A DNA stretch of 64,000 nt. Source: Gordonia zhenghanii. Its GTDB lineage: Bacteria > Actinomycetota > Actinomycetes > Mycobacteriales > Mycobacteriaceae. The stretch spans positions 1 through 64,000 of the forward strand of contig NZ_JAKKOQ010000005.1 in the NCBI RefSeq assembly GCF_021738965.1, written 5' to 3'. The first letter of the stretch is position 1. Every line of letters starts with the position of its first letter. The position numbers and the translations under genes are program-made. The notes beneath the pieces were generated by a model. It was not told the origin of the DNA. It did no database searches and saw nothing but the letters and a program-made list of their open reading frames with translations. Below, one piece after another: positions 17,794-27,340 of this stretch.

Positions 17794-20589
17794 GTGGCAG
17801 GCAAGGCCCGCGTTCACGAACTGGCCAAGGAAATCGGCGTACCCAGCAAGAAAGTGCTGGAGCGTCTGAAAGAGCAGGGCGAGTTCGTCAAATCTGCGTC
17901 GTCGACCGTTGAGGCCCCCGTGGCCCGTCGACTCCGCGAATCTTTCTCCGGCGGCGACGCCGGAGCCGACGCCCCGAAGGCGTCGCCCACCAAGCCGGCA
18001 GCGGCGAAGCCCGGCGGCCCGAAGCCCGGTGCGCCGAAGCCGGCGCCTGCGGCCCCGGCTGCAGCGAAGCCCGCAGCACCGACTCCGGAGGCCTCGGCCC
18101 CGAAGCCGTCGACCCCGGGACCGCGTCCCGGACCCAAGCCGGCTCCGGCCCCGACTCCGGCTCCGAAGCCGGAGACCCCGCAGGCTCCCGCGGCGTCCGC
18201 ACCGACCCCGTCGGCACCCGCAGACGGCGGCGCGAAGGCTCCCGGACCTCGTCCGGGCCCGCGTCCCGGCCCGCGTCCGCCGCGTGTCGGAAACAACCCG
18301 TTCTCTTCGACTCCGGCTCCGCGGCCCCAGGGCCCGCGTCCGGGTCCCGGCCAGGCAGGTCCCCGTCCCGGAGCCGGTCGCCCCGGTGCAGGACGCCCCG
18401 GCCAGCCGGGCAGCGGCACCGGTCGTGCGCCCGCAGGCCAGGGCGGACCTCGTCCGACCCCGGGCAACATGCCCTCGCGTCCTTCGCCGGGTGCGATGCC
18501 GCAGCGCGCGGCACGTCCTGACGCCCGACCTGGTGGTCGTGGCGGCGGCGGTCGACCCGGAGGCGGCGGCGGTTTCCGCGGCGGCCCGGGTGGCGGCGGT
18601 CCCGGTGGAGCTCCCGCAGGCGGCGGCTTCCGCGGTCGCCCCGGCGGCGGCGGTCGTGGTCGTCCCGGCGGCGCCGCAGGCGCCTTCGGTCGTCCGGGCG
18701 GCGCGCCGCGTCGTGGACGCAAGTCCAAGCGCCAGAAGCGTCAAGAGTACGACTCGATGCAGGCTCCGGCAGTCGGCGGCGTCCGTCTGCCCCACGGCAA
18801 CGGCGAGACCATTCGCCTCGCCCGTGGCGCCTCGCTGTCGGACTTCGCGGAGAAGATCGATGCCAACCCGGCAGCACTGGTACAGGCGTTGTTCAATCTC
18901 GGCGAGATGGTGACGGCTACCGAGTCGGTCAACGACGAGACGCTGGAGCTGCTCGGCTCGGAGATGAACTACTCCGTCCAGGTCGTCAGCCCCGAAGACG
19001 AGGATCGCGAGCTTCTCAAGAAGTTCGACCTCACCTACGGCGAGGACGAAGGCGACGAGGAAGACCTCCAGCAGCGTCCTCCGGTGGTCACCGTCATGGG
19101 TCACGTCGACCACGGCAAGACCCGACTGCTCGACACCATCCGCAAGGAGAACGTCGGCGGGTCGGAAGCCGGCGGCATCACCCAGCACATCGGTGCCTAC
19201 CAGGTGAACACGCACCTCAACGGCGACGATCGTCTGATCACGTTCATCGATACCCCGGGTCACGAGGCGTTCACCGCCATGCGTGCCCGTGGTGCGAAGG
19301 CCACCGACATCGCGATCCTCGTGGTCGCCGCCGACGACGGCGTCATGCCGCAGACGGTCGAGGCCGTGAACCACGCGCAGGCAGCAGACGTGCCGGTCGT
19401 CGTGGCGGTCAACAAGATCGACAAGGAGGGCGCTGACCCGCAGAAGATCCGCGGACAGCTCACCGAATACGGTCTGATCCCCGAGGAGTACGGCGGCGAG
19501 ACGATGTTCGTCGACATCTCGGCCAAGCAGGGCGAGAACATCGAAGCGCTGCTCGAGGCCGTGCTGTTGACGGCCGACGCGTCGCTCGATCTGCGGGCCA
19601 ACCCCGACATGGACGCACAGGGTGTGGCCATCGAAGCTCACCTCGACCGCGGTCGCGGTCCGGTGGCGACGGTGCTCATCCAGCGCGGAACCCTGCGGGT
19701 CGGCGACTCGATCGTCGCGGGCGATGCCTACGGTCGCGTCCGACGCATGGTCGACGAGCACGGCGAGGACGTCGCTGAGGCGCTTCCGTCCCGTCCGGTC
19801 CAGGTCATCGGCTTCACGTCCGTTCCGGGCGCAGGCGACAACCTGCTGGTCGTCGAAGAGGATCGCACCGCACGCCAGATCGCGGATCGCCGCAATGCGC
19901 GCAAGCGCAACGCGCTGGCCGCGCGCAGCCGCAAGCGGATCAGTCTGGAAGACCTGGATTCGGCTCTCAAGGAGACCAGCCAGCTCAACCTGATTCTCAA
20001 GGGCGACAACTCGGGTACCGTCGAGGCCCTCGAGGAAGCGCTCCTGGGCATCGAGATCGACGACGAGGTGTCGTTGCGCATCATCGACCGCGGCGTCGGC
20101 GGTGTCACCGAGACCAACGTCAACCTGGCGACCGCGTCCGACGCGATCATCATCGGCTTCAACGTCCGTGCCGAAGGCAAGGCGACGGAGCTGGCGAACC
20201 GCGAAGGCGTCGAGATCCGCTACTACTCGGTCATCTACCGGGCGATCGAGGAGATCGAAGCGGCACTCAAGGGCATGCTCAAGCCGATCTACGAAGAGGT
20301 CGAGCTGGGACGCACGGAGATCCGCGCGATCTTCAAGTCGTCGAAGGTCGGCAACATCGCGGGTTGCATGGTGCAGTCCGGCGTGGTTCGACGCAACGCC
20401 AAGGCGCGTCTGCTGCGTGACAACACGGTGGTCGCCGAGAACCTGACGGTGTCGTCGCTCCGTCGTGAGAAGGACGACGTCACCGAGGTTCGCGAAGGCT
20501 TCGAATGTGGTCTGACGCTCACCTACAGCGACATCAAGGTCGACGACGTCATCGAGACGTACGAGATGGTCGAGAAGGCGAGGGAGTGA
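17794..20589 (+). CDS. infB: Translation initiation factor IF-2
   Basis: GTPase that delivers initiator fMet-tRNA to the 30S subunit. 931 residues from the GTG at 17794, chosen because a GTGAGGAGAG Shine-Dalgarno element precedes it; the in-frame GTG at 17782 is part of that element. Domains: IF2_N ([21 protein letters not shown]), a long Pro/Ala/Gly/Arg-rich linker (~60-315), a second IF2_N-like module (~325-400), the G domain with G1 GHVDHGKT (436-443), G3 DTPGHE and G4 NKID, then domains II-IV. The low-complexity linker makes a large spurious antisense ORF. The stop overlaps the start of a 21-codon ORF. Confidence 0.96.
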   Translation: MAGKARVHELAKEIGVPSKKVLERLKEQGEFVKSASSTVEAPVARRLRESFSGGDAGADAPKASPTKPAAAKPGGPKPGAPKPAPAAPAAAKPAAPTPEASAPKPSTPGPRPGPKPAPAPTPAPKPETPQAPAASAPTPSAPADGGAKAPGPRPGPRPGPRPPRVGNNPFSSTPAPRPQGPRPGPGQAGPRPGAGRPGAGRPGQPGSGTGRAPAGQGGPRPTPGNMPSRPSPGAMPQRAARPDARPGGRGGGGRPGGGGGFRGGPGGGGPGGAPAGGGFRGRPGGGGRGRPGGAAGAFGRPGGAPRRGRKSKRQKRQEYDSMQAPAVGGVRLPHGNGETIRLARGASLSDFAEKIDANPAALVQALFNLGEMVTATESVNDETLELLGSEMNYSVQVVSPEDEDRELLKKFDLTYGEDEGDEEDLQQRPPVVTVMGHVDHGKTRLLDTIRKENVGGSEAGGITQHIGAYQVNTHLNGDDRLITFIDTPGHEAFTAMRARGAKATDIAILVVAADDGVMPQTVEAVNHAQAADVPVVVAVNKIDKEGADPQKIRGQLTEYGLIPEEYGGETMFVDISAKQGENIEALLEAVLLTADASLDLRANPDMDAQGVAIEAHLDRGRGPVATVLIQRGTLRVGDSIVAGDAYGRVRRMVDEHGEDVAEALPSRPVQVIGFTSVPGAGDNLLVVEEDRTARQIADRRNARKRNALAARSRKRISLEDLDSALKETSQLNLILKGDNSGTVEALEEALLGIEIDDEVSLRIIDRGVGGVTETNVNLATASDAIIIGFNVRAEGKATELANREGVEIRYYSVIYRAIEEIEAALKGMLKPIYEEVELGRTEIRAIFKSSKVGNIAGCMVQSGVVRRNAKARLLRDNTVVAENLTVSSLRREKDDVTEVREGFECGLTLTYSDIKVDDVIETYEMVEKARE

Positions 20590-20654
20590 TGACGCCCTCG
20601 CAGGTGTTCGACACTCTCGGCGTCGCCGAGAAGCTCCAGAAGGCGCACGGCTGA
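20589..20654 (+). CDS. Possible 21-codon ORF coupling infB to rbfA
   Basis: ATG at 20589 overlaps the infB stop (TGATG) and the TGA at 20652-20654 overlaps the rbfA ATG (TGATG), so all three reading frames are joined by re-initiation signals. The peptide begins [17 protein letters not shown] and has 21 residues. Many actinobacteria carry a ~100-residue DUF503 (YlxP) gene at this place; this peptide does not obviously resemble it. It could be a real micropeptide, a relic or a device that keeps ribosomes on the message. Seen directly: the overlaps. Function is unknown. Confidence 0.45.
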   Translation: MTPSQVFDTLGVAEKLQKAHG

Positions 20655-21115
20655 TGGTCGATCATGCACGGGCCGCACGGCTCGCGAAGCGGATCACCAC
20701 CATCGTGGCGACCGCCATCAGCACGGAGATCAAAGATCCTCGTCTCGCGCACGTGACGATCACAGACTGCCGGGTGACCGGCGATCTACACGACGCGACG
20801 GTGTTCTACACCGTGATGGGGGCCTCGGTGGACGCCGAACCAGACGTCGCGGAGGCGGCGGCCGGTCTGGCCGCCGCCACCGGAGTGCTCCGGACCAAGG
20901 TCGGAGCCGGTACCGGAGTGCGGTTCACGCCGACCCTCCGGTTCGAGCTCGACACGGTGCCGGACGCGACTCGCGCGATGGACGAGCTCCTGGCTCGCGC
21001 ACGTGCGCAGGACGAGCTGGTCGCCAGGGCTGCCGAGGACGCGCAGCCGGCCGGAGAGTCGGATCCTTACAAGCACGAGGACGACGAGTCGTCGGGCGAG
21101 GACCGTCTCGGGTGA
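20654..21115 (+). CDS. rbfA: 30S ribosome-binding factor A
   Basis: 153 residues with the KH-like RbfA fold: [45 protein letters not shown] and [13 protein letters not shown] are typical family blocks. Needed for late 16S rRNA processing and cold adaptation. The last ~30 residues are an acidic, probably disordered tail ([12 protein letters not shown]). ATG overlaps the small upstream ORF; its stop overlaps the GTG of the DHH phosphoesterase gene. Confidence 0.94.
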   Translation: MVDHARAARLAKRITTIVATAISTEIKDPRLAHVTITDCRVTGDLHDATVFYTVMGASVDAEPDVAEAAAGLAAATGVLRTKVGAGTGVRFTPTLRFELDTVPDATRAMDELLARARAQDELVARAAEDAQPAGESDPYKHEDDESSGEDRLG

Positions 21116-22068
21116 CGCAGGCGTCCGCAGCCGAGGTGGCAGGCGCTCTGCGTGGTCGGGACTCGGTCATGATCATCAGTCATGTCCGTCCCGACCCGGA
21201 CACGATCGGCAGTGCGCTCGGTCTGGGGCTCGGCCTGGCGGCCATCGGCGTCGACGTGCGGTGCGGGTTCGCCGAACCGGACACACTGCCCGGTTCGCTT
21301 CACGACCTGCCAGGCACCGAACTGCTCGCGCCGCTGACCTCTCCCGCACCGGGGGAGGCAGTGGTGGCGGTCGACGCCGCGACTCTCAACCGCCTCGGAT
21401 CGTACGAGGAGTTCTTCGCCGCGGCGGACCTCGGAGTCTGCATCGACCACCACGTGTCGAACACGGGTTTCGGCGACGTCGCCTATATCGACGCTGAGTC
21501 CGACTGCACAGCTGTGCTGGTCCTTCGTGTGTTGGACGAGCTCGGCGTGGAGGTGACCGCCGACATCGCGACCTGCCTGTACGCGGGTCTCGTCACCGAC
21601 ACCGGGTCGTTCAAGTGGGCGCGTCCGGCGTCGTTCGCAGTCGCGGCCAGACTCCTCGAGTCGGGAGTCGATGCTCCGAAGTGGAGCCGCGTGCTCCTGG
21701 ACTCGCATCCGTACTCGTGGCTGCAGATGGTGTCTGCGGTGCTCGGCACGTCGAGGCTCGACGAGCAGGCGTGCGATGGACGCGGACTGGTCTACGCGAT
21801 GGTGACCGAGGACCAGATGGCGGGTCTCGCCTGGGACGAGTCGGAGAGCGTCATCGACGTCGTGCGGACTGCCCGCGAGGCCGAAGTGGCAGCCGTCTTC
21901 AAGGAGGCTGCTCCGGGCGAGTGGAGAGTGTCGCTGCGCAGCAAGACGAGCGTGGACCTGGTCCCGATCGCGAGTTCGCTCGGCGGCGGTGGACACACTC
22001 GGGCGGCAGGCTACTCCGACTCAGGGACCGCCGACGAGGTCGTCGCTCGGTTACGCGCCAAGCTGTAG
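21112..22068 (+). CDS. nrnA: DHH-family phosphoesterase (NrnA-type nanoRNase / pAp or cyclic-dinucleotide phosphatase)
   Basis: 318 residues. Metal-binding motifs: [14 protein letters not shown] (motif I, ~24-37), [10 protein letters not shown] (II), [11 protein letters not shown] (DHH motif III), [11 protein letters not shown] (IV), and the DHHA1 substrate motif [12 protein letters not shown] near the C-terminus. M. tuberculosis Rv2837c at the same locus cleaves nanoRNA, pAp and linear or cyclic dinucleotides, so this copy probably does too. GTG at 21112 overlaps rbfA by 4 nt. Confidence 0.9.
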   Translation: MTQASAAEVAGALRGRDSVMIISHVRPDPDTIGSALGLGLGLAAIGVDVRCGFAEPDTLPGSLHDLPGTELLAPLTSPAPGEAVVAVDAATLNRLGSYEEFFAAADLGVCIDHHVSNTGFGDVAYIDAESDCTAVLVLRVLDELGVEVTADIATCLYAGLVTDTGSFKWARPASFAVAARLLESGVDAPKWSRVLLDSHPYSWLQMVSAVLGTSRLDEQACDGRGLVYAMVTEDQMAGLAWDESESVIDVVRTAREAEVAAVFKEAAPGEWRVSLRSKTSVDLVPIASSLGGGGHTRAAGYSDSGTADEVVARLRAKL

Positions 22069-22075
22069 GCCGCTG

Positions 22076-23350
22076 ATGCTGCGGCTCGCCGCGTCGGCGC
22101 TGGTGGTGCTCGTCGCACCTCCTCTGTACCTGATGCTCGACCTCGCCGTGGTCGGTCGGCTCGGTGCGTCCGAGCTCGCGGCGTTGGCGGTCGCCACCCT
22201 CGTCCTCTCCGTCATCAGCACGCAGCTGACGTTCCTCTCGTACGGGACGACTGCGCGGTCGGCGCGGGCATTCGGCTCCGGTGACCGAGACCGTGCCGTC
22301 ACCGAAGGTGTGCAGGCCACGTGGATAGCTCTCGGAGTCGGCGCCGTGATCGTCGTACTCGCCTGGCTGCTCGCTCCCTGGGTCGCCGGAGCCCTCGTAC
22401 CCGACGAGACAGTCGCGGCCGAGGCCGCAGGCTGGCTGCGCATCGCGGTGTTCGGGGTTCCGCTGATCCTCGTCGCGATGGCGGGGAACGGATGGATGCG
22501 CGGGGTGCAGGACAAGCGTCGACCCGTCTACTACGTCGTCAGCGGGCTGGCCGTCGGCGCTGTGCTCTGTGTCGGTCTCGTGCACGGCATGGCAGGCCTG
22601 CCCCGCATGGGGCTCGACGGCAGCGCCGTCGCCAACCTCGTCGGACAGTCGATCACCGGTGTCCTGTTCGCTGCACGTCTGGTCCGTGCGGCGCCGTCCG
22701 GCTTGGCCCCGGTCCGATCGATGATCGCCGCGCAACTACGGATGGGCCGCGACTTGATCGTGCGGAGCCTGTCCTTCCAGATCTGCTTCATCTCGGCAGC
22801 GGCCGTCGCCGCTCGCTTCGGCGTCGCTCAGGTGGCCGCCCACCAAGTGGTGCTGCAGCTGTGGGAATTCATGTCCCTGTTGCTGGACTCACTCGCGATC
22901 GCGGCTCAGCAACTCGTGGGAGCGGCGTTGGGCGCGAAGACATTCGACGTCGCACGGCGCACGGCGCGGAGCGTGACCGGGACATCTCTTGCCGTGTCCG
23001 CGGTGTTGGCTGCCCTCTTGGCGGTCGGCGCCGGTGTGCTGCCGCGCATCTTCACCTCCGACACTGCGGTCCTGGACGCGATCACCACGCCGTGGTGGTT
23101 CTTCGTCGCCATGCTGCCGATCGCCGGGATCGTGTTCGCGTTGGACGGCGTCCTGCTCGGCAGTGGTGACGCCGCCTTCCTGCGGACGGCGACCCTCGCG
23201 GGTGCGTTGTGCGCGTTTCTCCCGATGATCTGGCTGTCGCTCGTGTTCGACTGGGGGCTGGCCGGGATCTGGACGGGACTCCTGGCGTTCATGTGCACGC
23301 GACTGGCCGCGGTGGTCTGGCGGGTGCGGTCCGGTGCCTGGATTCGGTGA
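22076..23350 (+). CDS. dinF: MATE-family efflux transporter (DinF type)
   Basis: 424 residues with about 12 hydrophobic segments, a Na+- or H+-coupled multidrug/oxidant exporter of the MATE fold. Family blocks: PLYLMLDLAVVGRLG, TQLTFLSYGTTARSARAFGSGD, and the duplicated half starting near SLSFQICFISAAAVAARFG. The N-terminus from the ATG at 22076 is a few residues shorter than homologues. It is the last gene of the infB operon (8 nt after nrnA), convergent with the reductase gene. Confidence 0.87.
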   Translation: MLRLAASALVVLVAPPLYLMLDLAVVGRLGASELAALAVATLVLSVISTQLTFLSYGTTARSARAFGSGDRDRAVTEGVQATWIALGVGAVIVVLAWLLAPWVAGALVPDETVAAEAAGWLRIAVFGVPLILVAMAGNGWMRGVQDKRRPVYYVVSGLAVGAVLCVGLVHGMAGLPRMGLDGSAVANLVGQSITGVLFAARLVRAAPSGLAPVRSMIAAQLRMGRDLIVRSLSFQICFISAAAVAARFGVAQVAAHQVVLQLWEFMSLLLDSLAIAAQQLVGAALGAKTFDVARRTARSVTGTSLAVSAVLAALLAVGAGVLPRIFTSDTAVLDAITTPWWFFVAMLPIAGIVFALDGVLLGSGDAAFLRTATLAGALCAFLPMIWLSLVFDWGLAGIWTGLLAFMCTRLAAVVWRVRSGAWIR

Positions 23351-23354
23351 GTCC

Positions 23355-24539
23355 TCAGACCGACTCGAGCGGAACGTTCGGGTCGGCGAGCTTGTCGACG
23401 TCGACCCTTCGTCCGGACGCGATGAGGTCGGCGACGGCGTCGCCCTGATCCCAGATGTTGACGTTCATCCCTGCGACGACGGCTCCGCCGTCGAGCCAGA
23501 AGGCGAGGAACTCGCGTGTCGCGGTGTCGCCGCGGACGACGACGTCGTTCTCCTCGGATGCGAGTCCCCGGTACTCCATGCCGAGGTCGTACTGGTCGCT
23601 GAAGAAGTAGGGGAGACGGTCGTAGACCTGCGAGCCGCCGAGCATGTTCGCGACGGCCACGGCGGGCTGGTTCTGGGCGTTGGCCCAGTGCTCCACGCGT
23701 AGACGCCCGAGCGTGGGGTGGTCGTGGTTCGCGATGTCGCCGACGGCGTAGACGTCGGGATCGCTGGTGCGCAGGCCCGCGTCGACGTCCACACCGTTCG
23801 AGACCTCCAGGCCTGCGTCCCGCGCGAGTTCGACATTGGGCACTGCCCCGATGCCGACGAGGACGGCGTCGGCGGGGATCTGGTCGCCGTCGTCGGTCGT
23901 GACCGAACGGGGAGCGACGGTGTCGACACCCACGCCGAGTCGGAGGTCGACTCCGTGCTCGCGGTGCAGGTCGGCGAACACGTCGCCGATCCGAGATCCG
24001 AGGATCTTCGCCAGCGGGCTGCTCTGCGGTTCGATCACTGTCACATCTGTGCCTGCCTGCCGCGCGGTCGCGGCGACTTCGAGGCCGATCCATCCGCCGC
24101 CGACGATCACGAGATGTCGGCCCTCGCCGATGGCGTCGCGGATCCGCTCCGACTCGTCGATGGTCCGCAGGTAGAGGGCGCCCTCGGCCCCGTCCAAGTG
24201 CCGTGACGCCGATCCCGTCGCCAGCAGGAGTTTGGTGTAGGCGACCGACGACCCGTCGTCGAGGTGCACCTGGTGTGCGTCGCGGTCGATCCGGTCGGCG
24301 CGGACTCCGACGCGCAGATCGATGTCGTGCGAGAGGTACCAGTCGGCGTCGAAGGTGAACGCGCTCGCGCGCTCGTCACTGCCTGCGAGGTATCCCTTCG
24401 AGAGCGGCGGTCGCTCGTAGGGGAGGTGCTGCTCCGCGGCGATCAGGACGATCGCGCCGTCGTATCCCTGGTCGCGGAGCGCCTCCGCTGCCTTCGCGCC
24501 CGCCAATCCGCCACCGATGATCACCTGTGCGTCGCTCAT
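23355..24539 (-). CDS. FAD-dependent NAD(P)H:ferredoxin/rubredoxin reductase-like oxidoreductase
   Basis: 394 residues. FAD motif QVIIGGGLAGAKAAEALR at the N-terminus, second dinucleotide (NADH) motif VIVGGGWIGLEVAATARQAG near residue 145, and the FAD-closing motif DVYAVGDIANH near 270; a reductase C-terminal domain follows. Such proteins reduce ferredoxins that feed cytochromes P450 or dioxygenases; no such partner is adjacent. ATG at 24539 is preceded by TACGGT six bases upstream (24551-24546 on the minus strand), so the mRNA is probably leaderless. Divergent from the TetR gene, which may regulate it. Confidence 0.87.
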   Translation of the reverse strand: MSDAQVIIGGGLAGAKAAEALRDQGYDGAIVLIAAEQHLPYERPPLSKGYLAGSDERASAFTFDADWYLSHDIDLRVGVRADRIDRDAHQVHLDDGSSVAYTKLLLATGSASRHLDGAEGALYLRTIDESERIRDAIGEGRHLVIVGGGWIGLEVAATARQAGTDVTVIEPQSSPLAKILGSRIGDVFADLHREHGVDLRLGVGVDTVAPRSVTTDDGDQIPADAVLVGIGAVPNVELARDAGLEVSNGVDVDAGLRTSDPDVYAVGDIANHDHPTLGRLRVEHWANAQNQPAVAVANMLGGSQVYDRLPYFFSDQYDLGMEYRGLASEENDVVVRGDTATREFLAFWLDGGAVVAGMNVNIWDQGDAVADLIASGRRVDVDKLADPNVPLESV

Positions 24540-24592
24540 AAATCCACCGTACGCCGACCTCTGGACAGTTGACAGGCCCTGTGCAAGAGTAT

Positions 24593-24617
24593 TGAACATG
24601 TTCAGTGAACGTGTTCA
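24593..24617. promoter_or_regulatory. Tandem TetR-type operator overlapping the regulator start codon
   Basis: A perfect 12-bp palindrome TGAACATGTTCA (24593-24604) is followed after one base by TGAACGTGTTCA (24606-24617), identical except for one base. The first copy contains the ATG (24598) of the TetR gene. A TTGACA hexamer lies at 24569-24574. Such tandem palindromes are typical of autoregulating TetR proteins. Confidence 0.7.
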
Positions 24618-25200
24618 GTCCGGCCGTGCCGGGCAACGCGATCAGACTCGCGAACGTGTCGTCGAGTGTGCTCAACGCCTGTTCGCAGAGCGGGGCTTCG
24701 CAGCGACGACGGTGCGACAGATCGCGGCTGAGGCCGGAGTCAGCGTCGGAACGGTGATGGGTGTCGGCGACAAGGACGCGCTCCTGCTCGCGGCCTTCGA
24801 CGGGTGGATCGGCGCGGTGCATAACGCGCGCGACGTGCCCGCCCGAGTGTCGCCAGGCGCTGATCCAGTCACTCGCATCGGCGACGCCGTCGCGCCGTTC
24901 CTGGACCTGTTCGACGCCGATATGTCCCTTGCGCGCGAGTACGGAGCGGTCTTGGCGCGGGGTGGAGCCGCGACGGAAGTCTTCGGCGAGCTGGCGATCG
25001 CGCTCCACTACGACTTCGCGGCGGTGTTCGCCGACGCGGGCCTCGGCGAGGACGCGCCCCGCGCCGCCCGCGCCGTCTACTTCGCCTACCTGGGACTCGT
25101 GATGACCTCGGCCGTCACCGGCAGTGATGCCGCCTCGATCCGCAACGAACTCGAATCGGTCGCAGCAGTGATACTGCGATCCCCGCGAAAGGACTCGTGA
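24598..25200 (+). CDS. TetR/AcrR-family transcriptional regulator
   Basis: 200 residues. N-terminal HTH (TRERVVECAQRLFAERGFAATTVRQIAAEAGVSVGTVMGVG split over residues ~18-57) is unambiguous; the normally Tyr-containing recognition segment here reads TVMGVGDKD. The C-terminal ligand-binding domain is unassigned. Its ATG lies inside a tandem palindromic operator, so autorepression is likely, and the divergent FAD reductase could be a second target. The DoxX-like gene starts in the base after its stop codon, making a two-gene operon. Confidence 0.87.
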   Translation: MFSERVQSGRAGQRDQTRERVVECAQRLFAERGFAATTVRQIAAEAGVSVGTVMGVGDKDALLLAAFDGWIGAVHNARDVPARVSPGADPVTRIGDAVAPFLDLFDADMSLAREYGAVLARGGAATEVFGELAIALHYDFAAVFADAGLGEDAPRAARAVYFAYLGLVMTSAVTGSDAASIRNELESVAAVILRSPRKDS

Positions 25201-25560
25201 ATGTTCTCCACCCCTGATCCGATCTGGCCGGTCATCGTCCTCGCCGTCGTCATCGGCAGCGATGCACTCATGTCGATCCGCCCACCACGGTTCATCCGTG
25301 ACTGCTACGCAGGAGTCGGTTTCCCGCTCGAATGGGGCTGGGCGCTGGTCTACGTGAAGCTGCTCGCCACCGCCGGACTGATCGTCGGAATCTGGCACGA
25401 CGGCGTCGGCGTCGCGGCCACGGCAGGCGTCGTCGCCTACTTCGTCGCGGCGACCATCGCCCACCTGAGAGCACGGTTCCTCGGATCCGAGTTCTGGCTC
25501 AACTGCCTGGGGATGCTCGCGTTGTCGCTTGCTGTCCTCGCCTGGTCGTTCGCCTTCTGA
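25201..25560 (+). CDS. DoxX-like small membrane protein
   Basis: 119 residues, mostly hydrophobic, with about four membrane helices (residues ~10-26, 46-66, 70-90, 98-117). The pattern GFPLEWGWALVYVKLLATAGLIVGIW resembles the DoxX/DoxX_2 family, whose members are linked to oxidative stress or thiosulfate oxidation in other organisms. The ATG follows the TetR stop with zero spacing. Its last 62 nt overlap, antisense, the end of the next gene. Confidence 0.7.
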   Translation: MFSTPDPIWPVIVLAVVIGSDALMSIRPPRFIRDCYAGVGFPLEWGWALVYVKLLATAGLIVGIWHDGVGVAATAGVVAYFVAATIAHLRARFLGSEFWLNCLGMLALSLAVLAWSFAF

Positions 25561-25900
25561 GCGCATCGCGCCGACTCGTCGAGAACCCGGCCAGATCCCG
25601 CGGTCGATTCATCACGCGCTCGTGCACTACGTCCTCTAACCAGATCACTCCGTTCGCTGCGAACAGCATCGTGACGAGCACGCAGGCGACGGTGGGAACG
25701 GGTTCGCCCCTGTCCTGGGAAGCGATCGAGAGGATCGTCGCCCCGACGCAGATGTAGCCGACGACCGTCACACAGGTCGCGGCGAGCACGCCGAGGATGC
25801 CGACACCCGAGGCGACGAGTGCCGTGAGGGCGGCAGGCCGTCCCTTACCGTCGCGGGCGTGCACGTACAGGAATCCGCTGTACGTTCGATCTGCCGTCAC
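25499..25900 (-). CDS. Hypothetical membrane protein
   Basis: 133 residues from the GTG at 25900, which overlaps the Nudix stop (GTGA) and so decides the start. Two to three hydrophobic helices (ALTALVASGVGILGVLAATC; VVGYICVGATILSIA; VACVLVTMLFAANGVIW) and a very basic C-terminal tail. I do not recognise the family. The 3' end overlaps the DoxX-like gene on the opposite strand by 62 nt, so the true stop-proximal part may be dispensable. Confidence 0.55.
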   Translation of the reverse strand: MTADRTYSGFLYVHARDGKGRPAALTALVASGVGILGVLAATCVTVVGYICVGATILSIASQDRGEPVPTVACVLVTMLFAANGVIWLEDVVHERVMNRPRDLAGFSTSRRDALRRRTTRRGQQATTRASPGS

Positions 25901-26292
25901 GACATGGCGCCGGAACGACGTAGATACGTCGCGAGTCCTTTGGTCAGCGGCAGCGAGTCCAGATCTGTGTCCGAGGCCCACCGCACGTCGTCCGCGTCGT
26001 CGCCCGCCTGAAGCGTCCCGCCGACGACGGTGGCGGCGAAGTCGTGGATCTCGAACACGCCGTACTCGTCGTACGGAACGTCGACGGCCCAGAGTTCGTC
26101 GCCGATCTCGACGTGCAGGCCCGTCTCCTCGAGAACCTCACGCCGCGCAGCCTCAGCGAACGTCTCACCGTCCTCGACGTGTCCGCCGGGAACCGACCAA
26201 TGCCCCTTCTCGGGTTCGTGACCGCGTTGGACGAGAAGGACGCGACCGACGTCGTCGACGATCACAGCGCTCGCCGCAAGGACTCGTGTCAT
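25897..26292 (-). CDS. Nudix hydrolase (MutT-like)
   Basis: 131 residues with a complete Nudix box, GHVEDGETFAEAARREVLEE followed by TGL (pattern G-x5-E-x7-R-E-U-x-E-E-x-G-U), near residues 38-60. It hydrolyses a nucleoside diphosphate linked to another group; the substrate is not evident. The ATG at 26292 is preceded by TACTGT six bases upstream (26304-26299, minus strand), so it is probably leaderless. Coupled to the downstream membrane protein gene; divergent from the pptH-like gene. Confidence 0.85.
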   Translation of the reverse strand: MTRVLAASAVIVDDVGRVLLVQRGHEPEKGHWSVPGGHVEDGETFAEAARREVLEETGLHVEIGDELWAVDVPYDEYGVFEIHDFAATVVGGTLQAGDDADDVRWASDTDLDSLPLTKGLATYLRRSGAMS

Positions 26293-26348
26293 CGGTACAC
26301 AGTAATCCCACCCGGGCCGGCGGATGCGGTCGTGGCAGCATGGTTGCC

Positions 26349-27314
26349 ATGGCGACACTCTGGGCGATCAGCGACCTGCACGTGTCGCATCGCGGCAACG
26401 AGGAAATGCTCGATCGGATCCGGCCGGCCGGTGAGGACGACTGGCTGATCGTCGCGGGCGACGTGGCCGAACGCACCGACGACATCGTCGACACGCTGCG
26501 TCGCCTCGCGGCCCGCTTCGAGAAGGTGCTGTGGGTGCCGGGCAACCACGAGCTCTACACCACGGCGAAGGATCCGTTGCAGATCTTCGGGGTGGCGCGA
26601 TACGACTACCTCGTGCAGGCGTGTCGGGAGATCGGCGTCGTGACGCCCGAAGACATCTACCCGCTGTTCGACCCGCGTGACGGGAGCAGTCCGGTCCGGA
26701 TCGTCCCGATGTTCTTGCTCTACGACTACACGTTCCGTCCCGAGGGGACGGTGACCGCGCTGCAGGCGCTCGCCGTCGCGCGCGACCGGAACGTCGTCGC
26801 GACCGACGAGTTCCTGCTGTCGCCGGAGCCCTTCGGTACGCGCGACGCGTGGGGGAGGGACCGGATCGCGCAGACCGTGCGACGCCTCGAAGCGCTCGAT
26901 CCCGCCGAGAAGACGGTGCTGATCAACCACTGGCCGCTGCGACGAGAGCCGTGCGACGTGCTCATGTACCCCGAGTTCGCTTTGTGGTGCGGCAGCGAGC
27001 TGACCGCCGACTGGCACACGCGCTTCAACGCGATGTGCAGCGTTTACGGGCACCTGCACATCCCCCGTACCACGTGGTACGACGACGTCCGGTTCGAAGA
27101 GGTGTCCGTCGGGTATCCGCGCGAATGGAAGCGTCGAGGGCTCCCCGAGCCGCTGCTGCGGCAGATCGTTCCCGACCCCGGCACCACGCCCGAGGACGTG
27201 CCGCACGAGGGTCTTCGCTTCGAGGTGCCACCCGACTACAAGGAGCGCGCCGCCGAGTTCCAGAAGAAGCTGGACGAGCGTCGCGACCGCCAGGCCTCCC
27301 GCGGCTCGACGTAA
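26349..27314 (+). CDS. pptH: Metallophosphoesterase, PptH-like 4'-phosphopantetheinyl hydrolase
   Basis: 321 residues of the calcineurin-like fold. Metal-binding motifs in order: SDLHVSHRGN (D-x-H), GDVAE, GNHELY, NHWPL and YGHLHIP. The gene directly before pptT in M. tuberculosis (Rv2795c) encodes PptH, which removes the 4'-phosphopantetheine arm from carrier proteins and so opposes PptT; synteny and motifs make the same role likely. ATG at 26349 is used; an in-frame ATG at 26340 would add three residues. The C-terminus is a charged helix. Confidence 0.82.
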   Translation: MATLWAISDLHVSHRGNEEMLDRIRPAGEDDWLIVAGDVAERTDDIVDTLRRLAARFEKVLWVPGNHELYTTAKDPLQIFGVARYDYLVQACREIGVVTPEDIYPLFDPRDGSSPVRIVPMFLLYDYTFRPEGTVTALQALAVARDRNVVATDEFLLSPEPFGTRDAWGRDRIAQTVRRLEALDPAEKTVLINHWPLRREPCDVLMYPEFALWCGSELTADWHTRFNAMCSVYGHLHIPRTTWYDDVRFEEVSVGYPREWKRRGLPEPLLRQIVPDPGTTPEDVPHEGLRFEVPPDYKERAAEFQKKLDERRDRQASRGST

Positions 27315-27340
27315 CTCCAGCGCATGGCACCATTGATGCC

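Noticed and set aside
17206..19761. 851-codon open frame on the minus strand opposite infB and nusA
   Set aside because: Shadow of the Pro/Ala/Gly-rich IF-2 coding sequence in a high-GC genome; no domain and composition dominated by Arg/Gly/Ala repeats.
24593..24617. LexA/SOS box at the TetR gene
   Set aside because: The GAAC/GTTC half sites are spaced by two bases, not four as in the LexA box at 60597.
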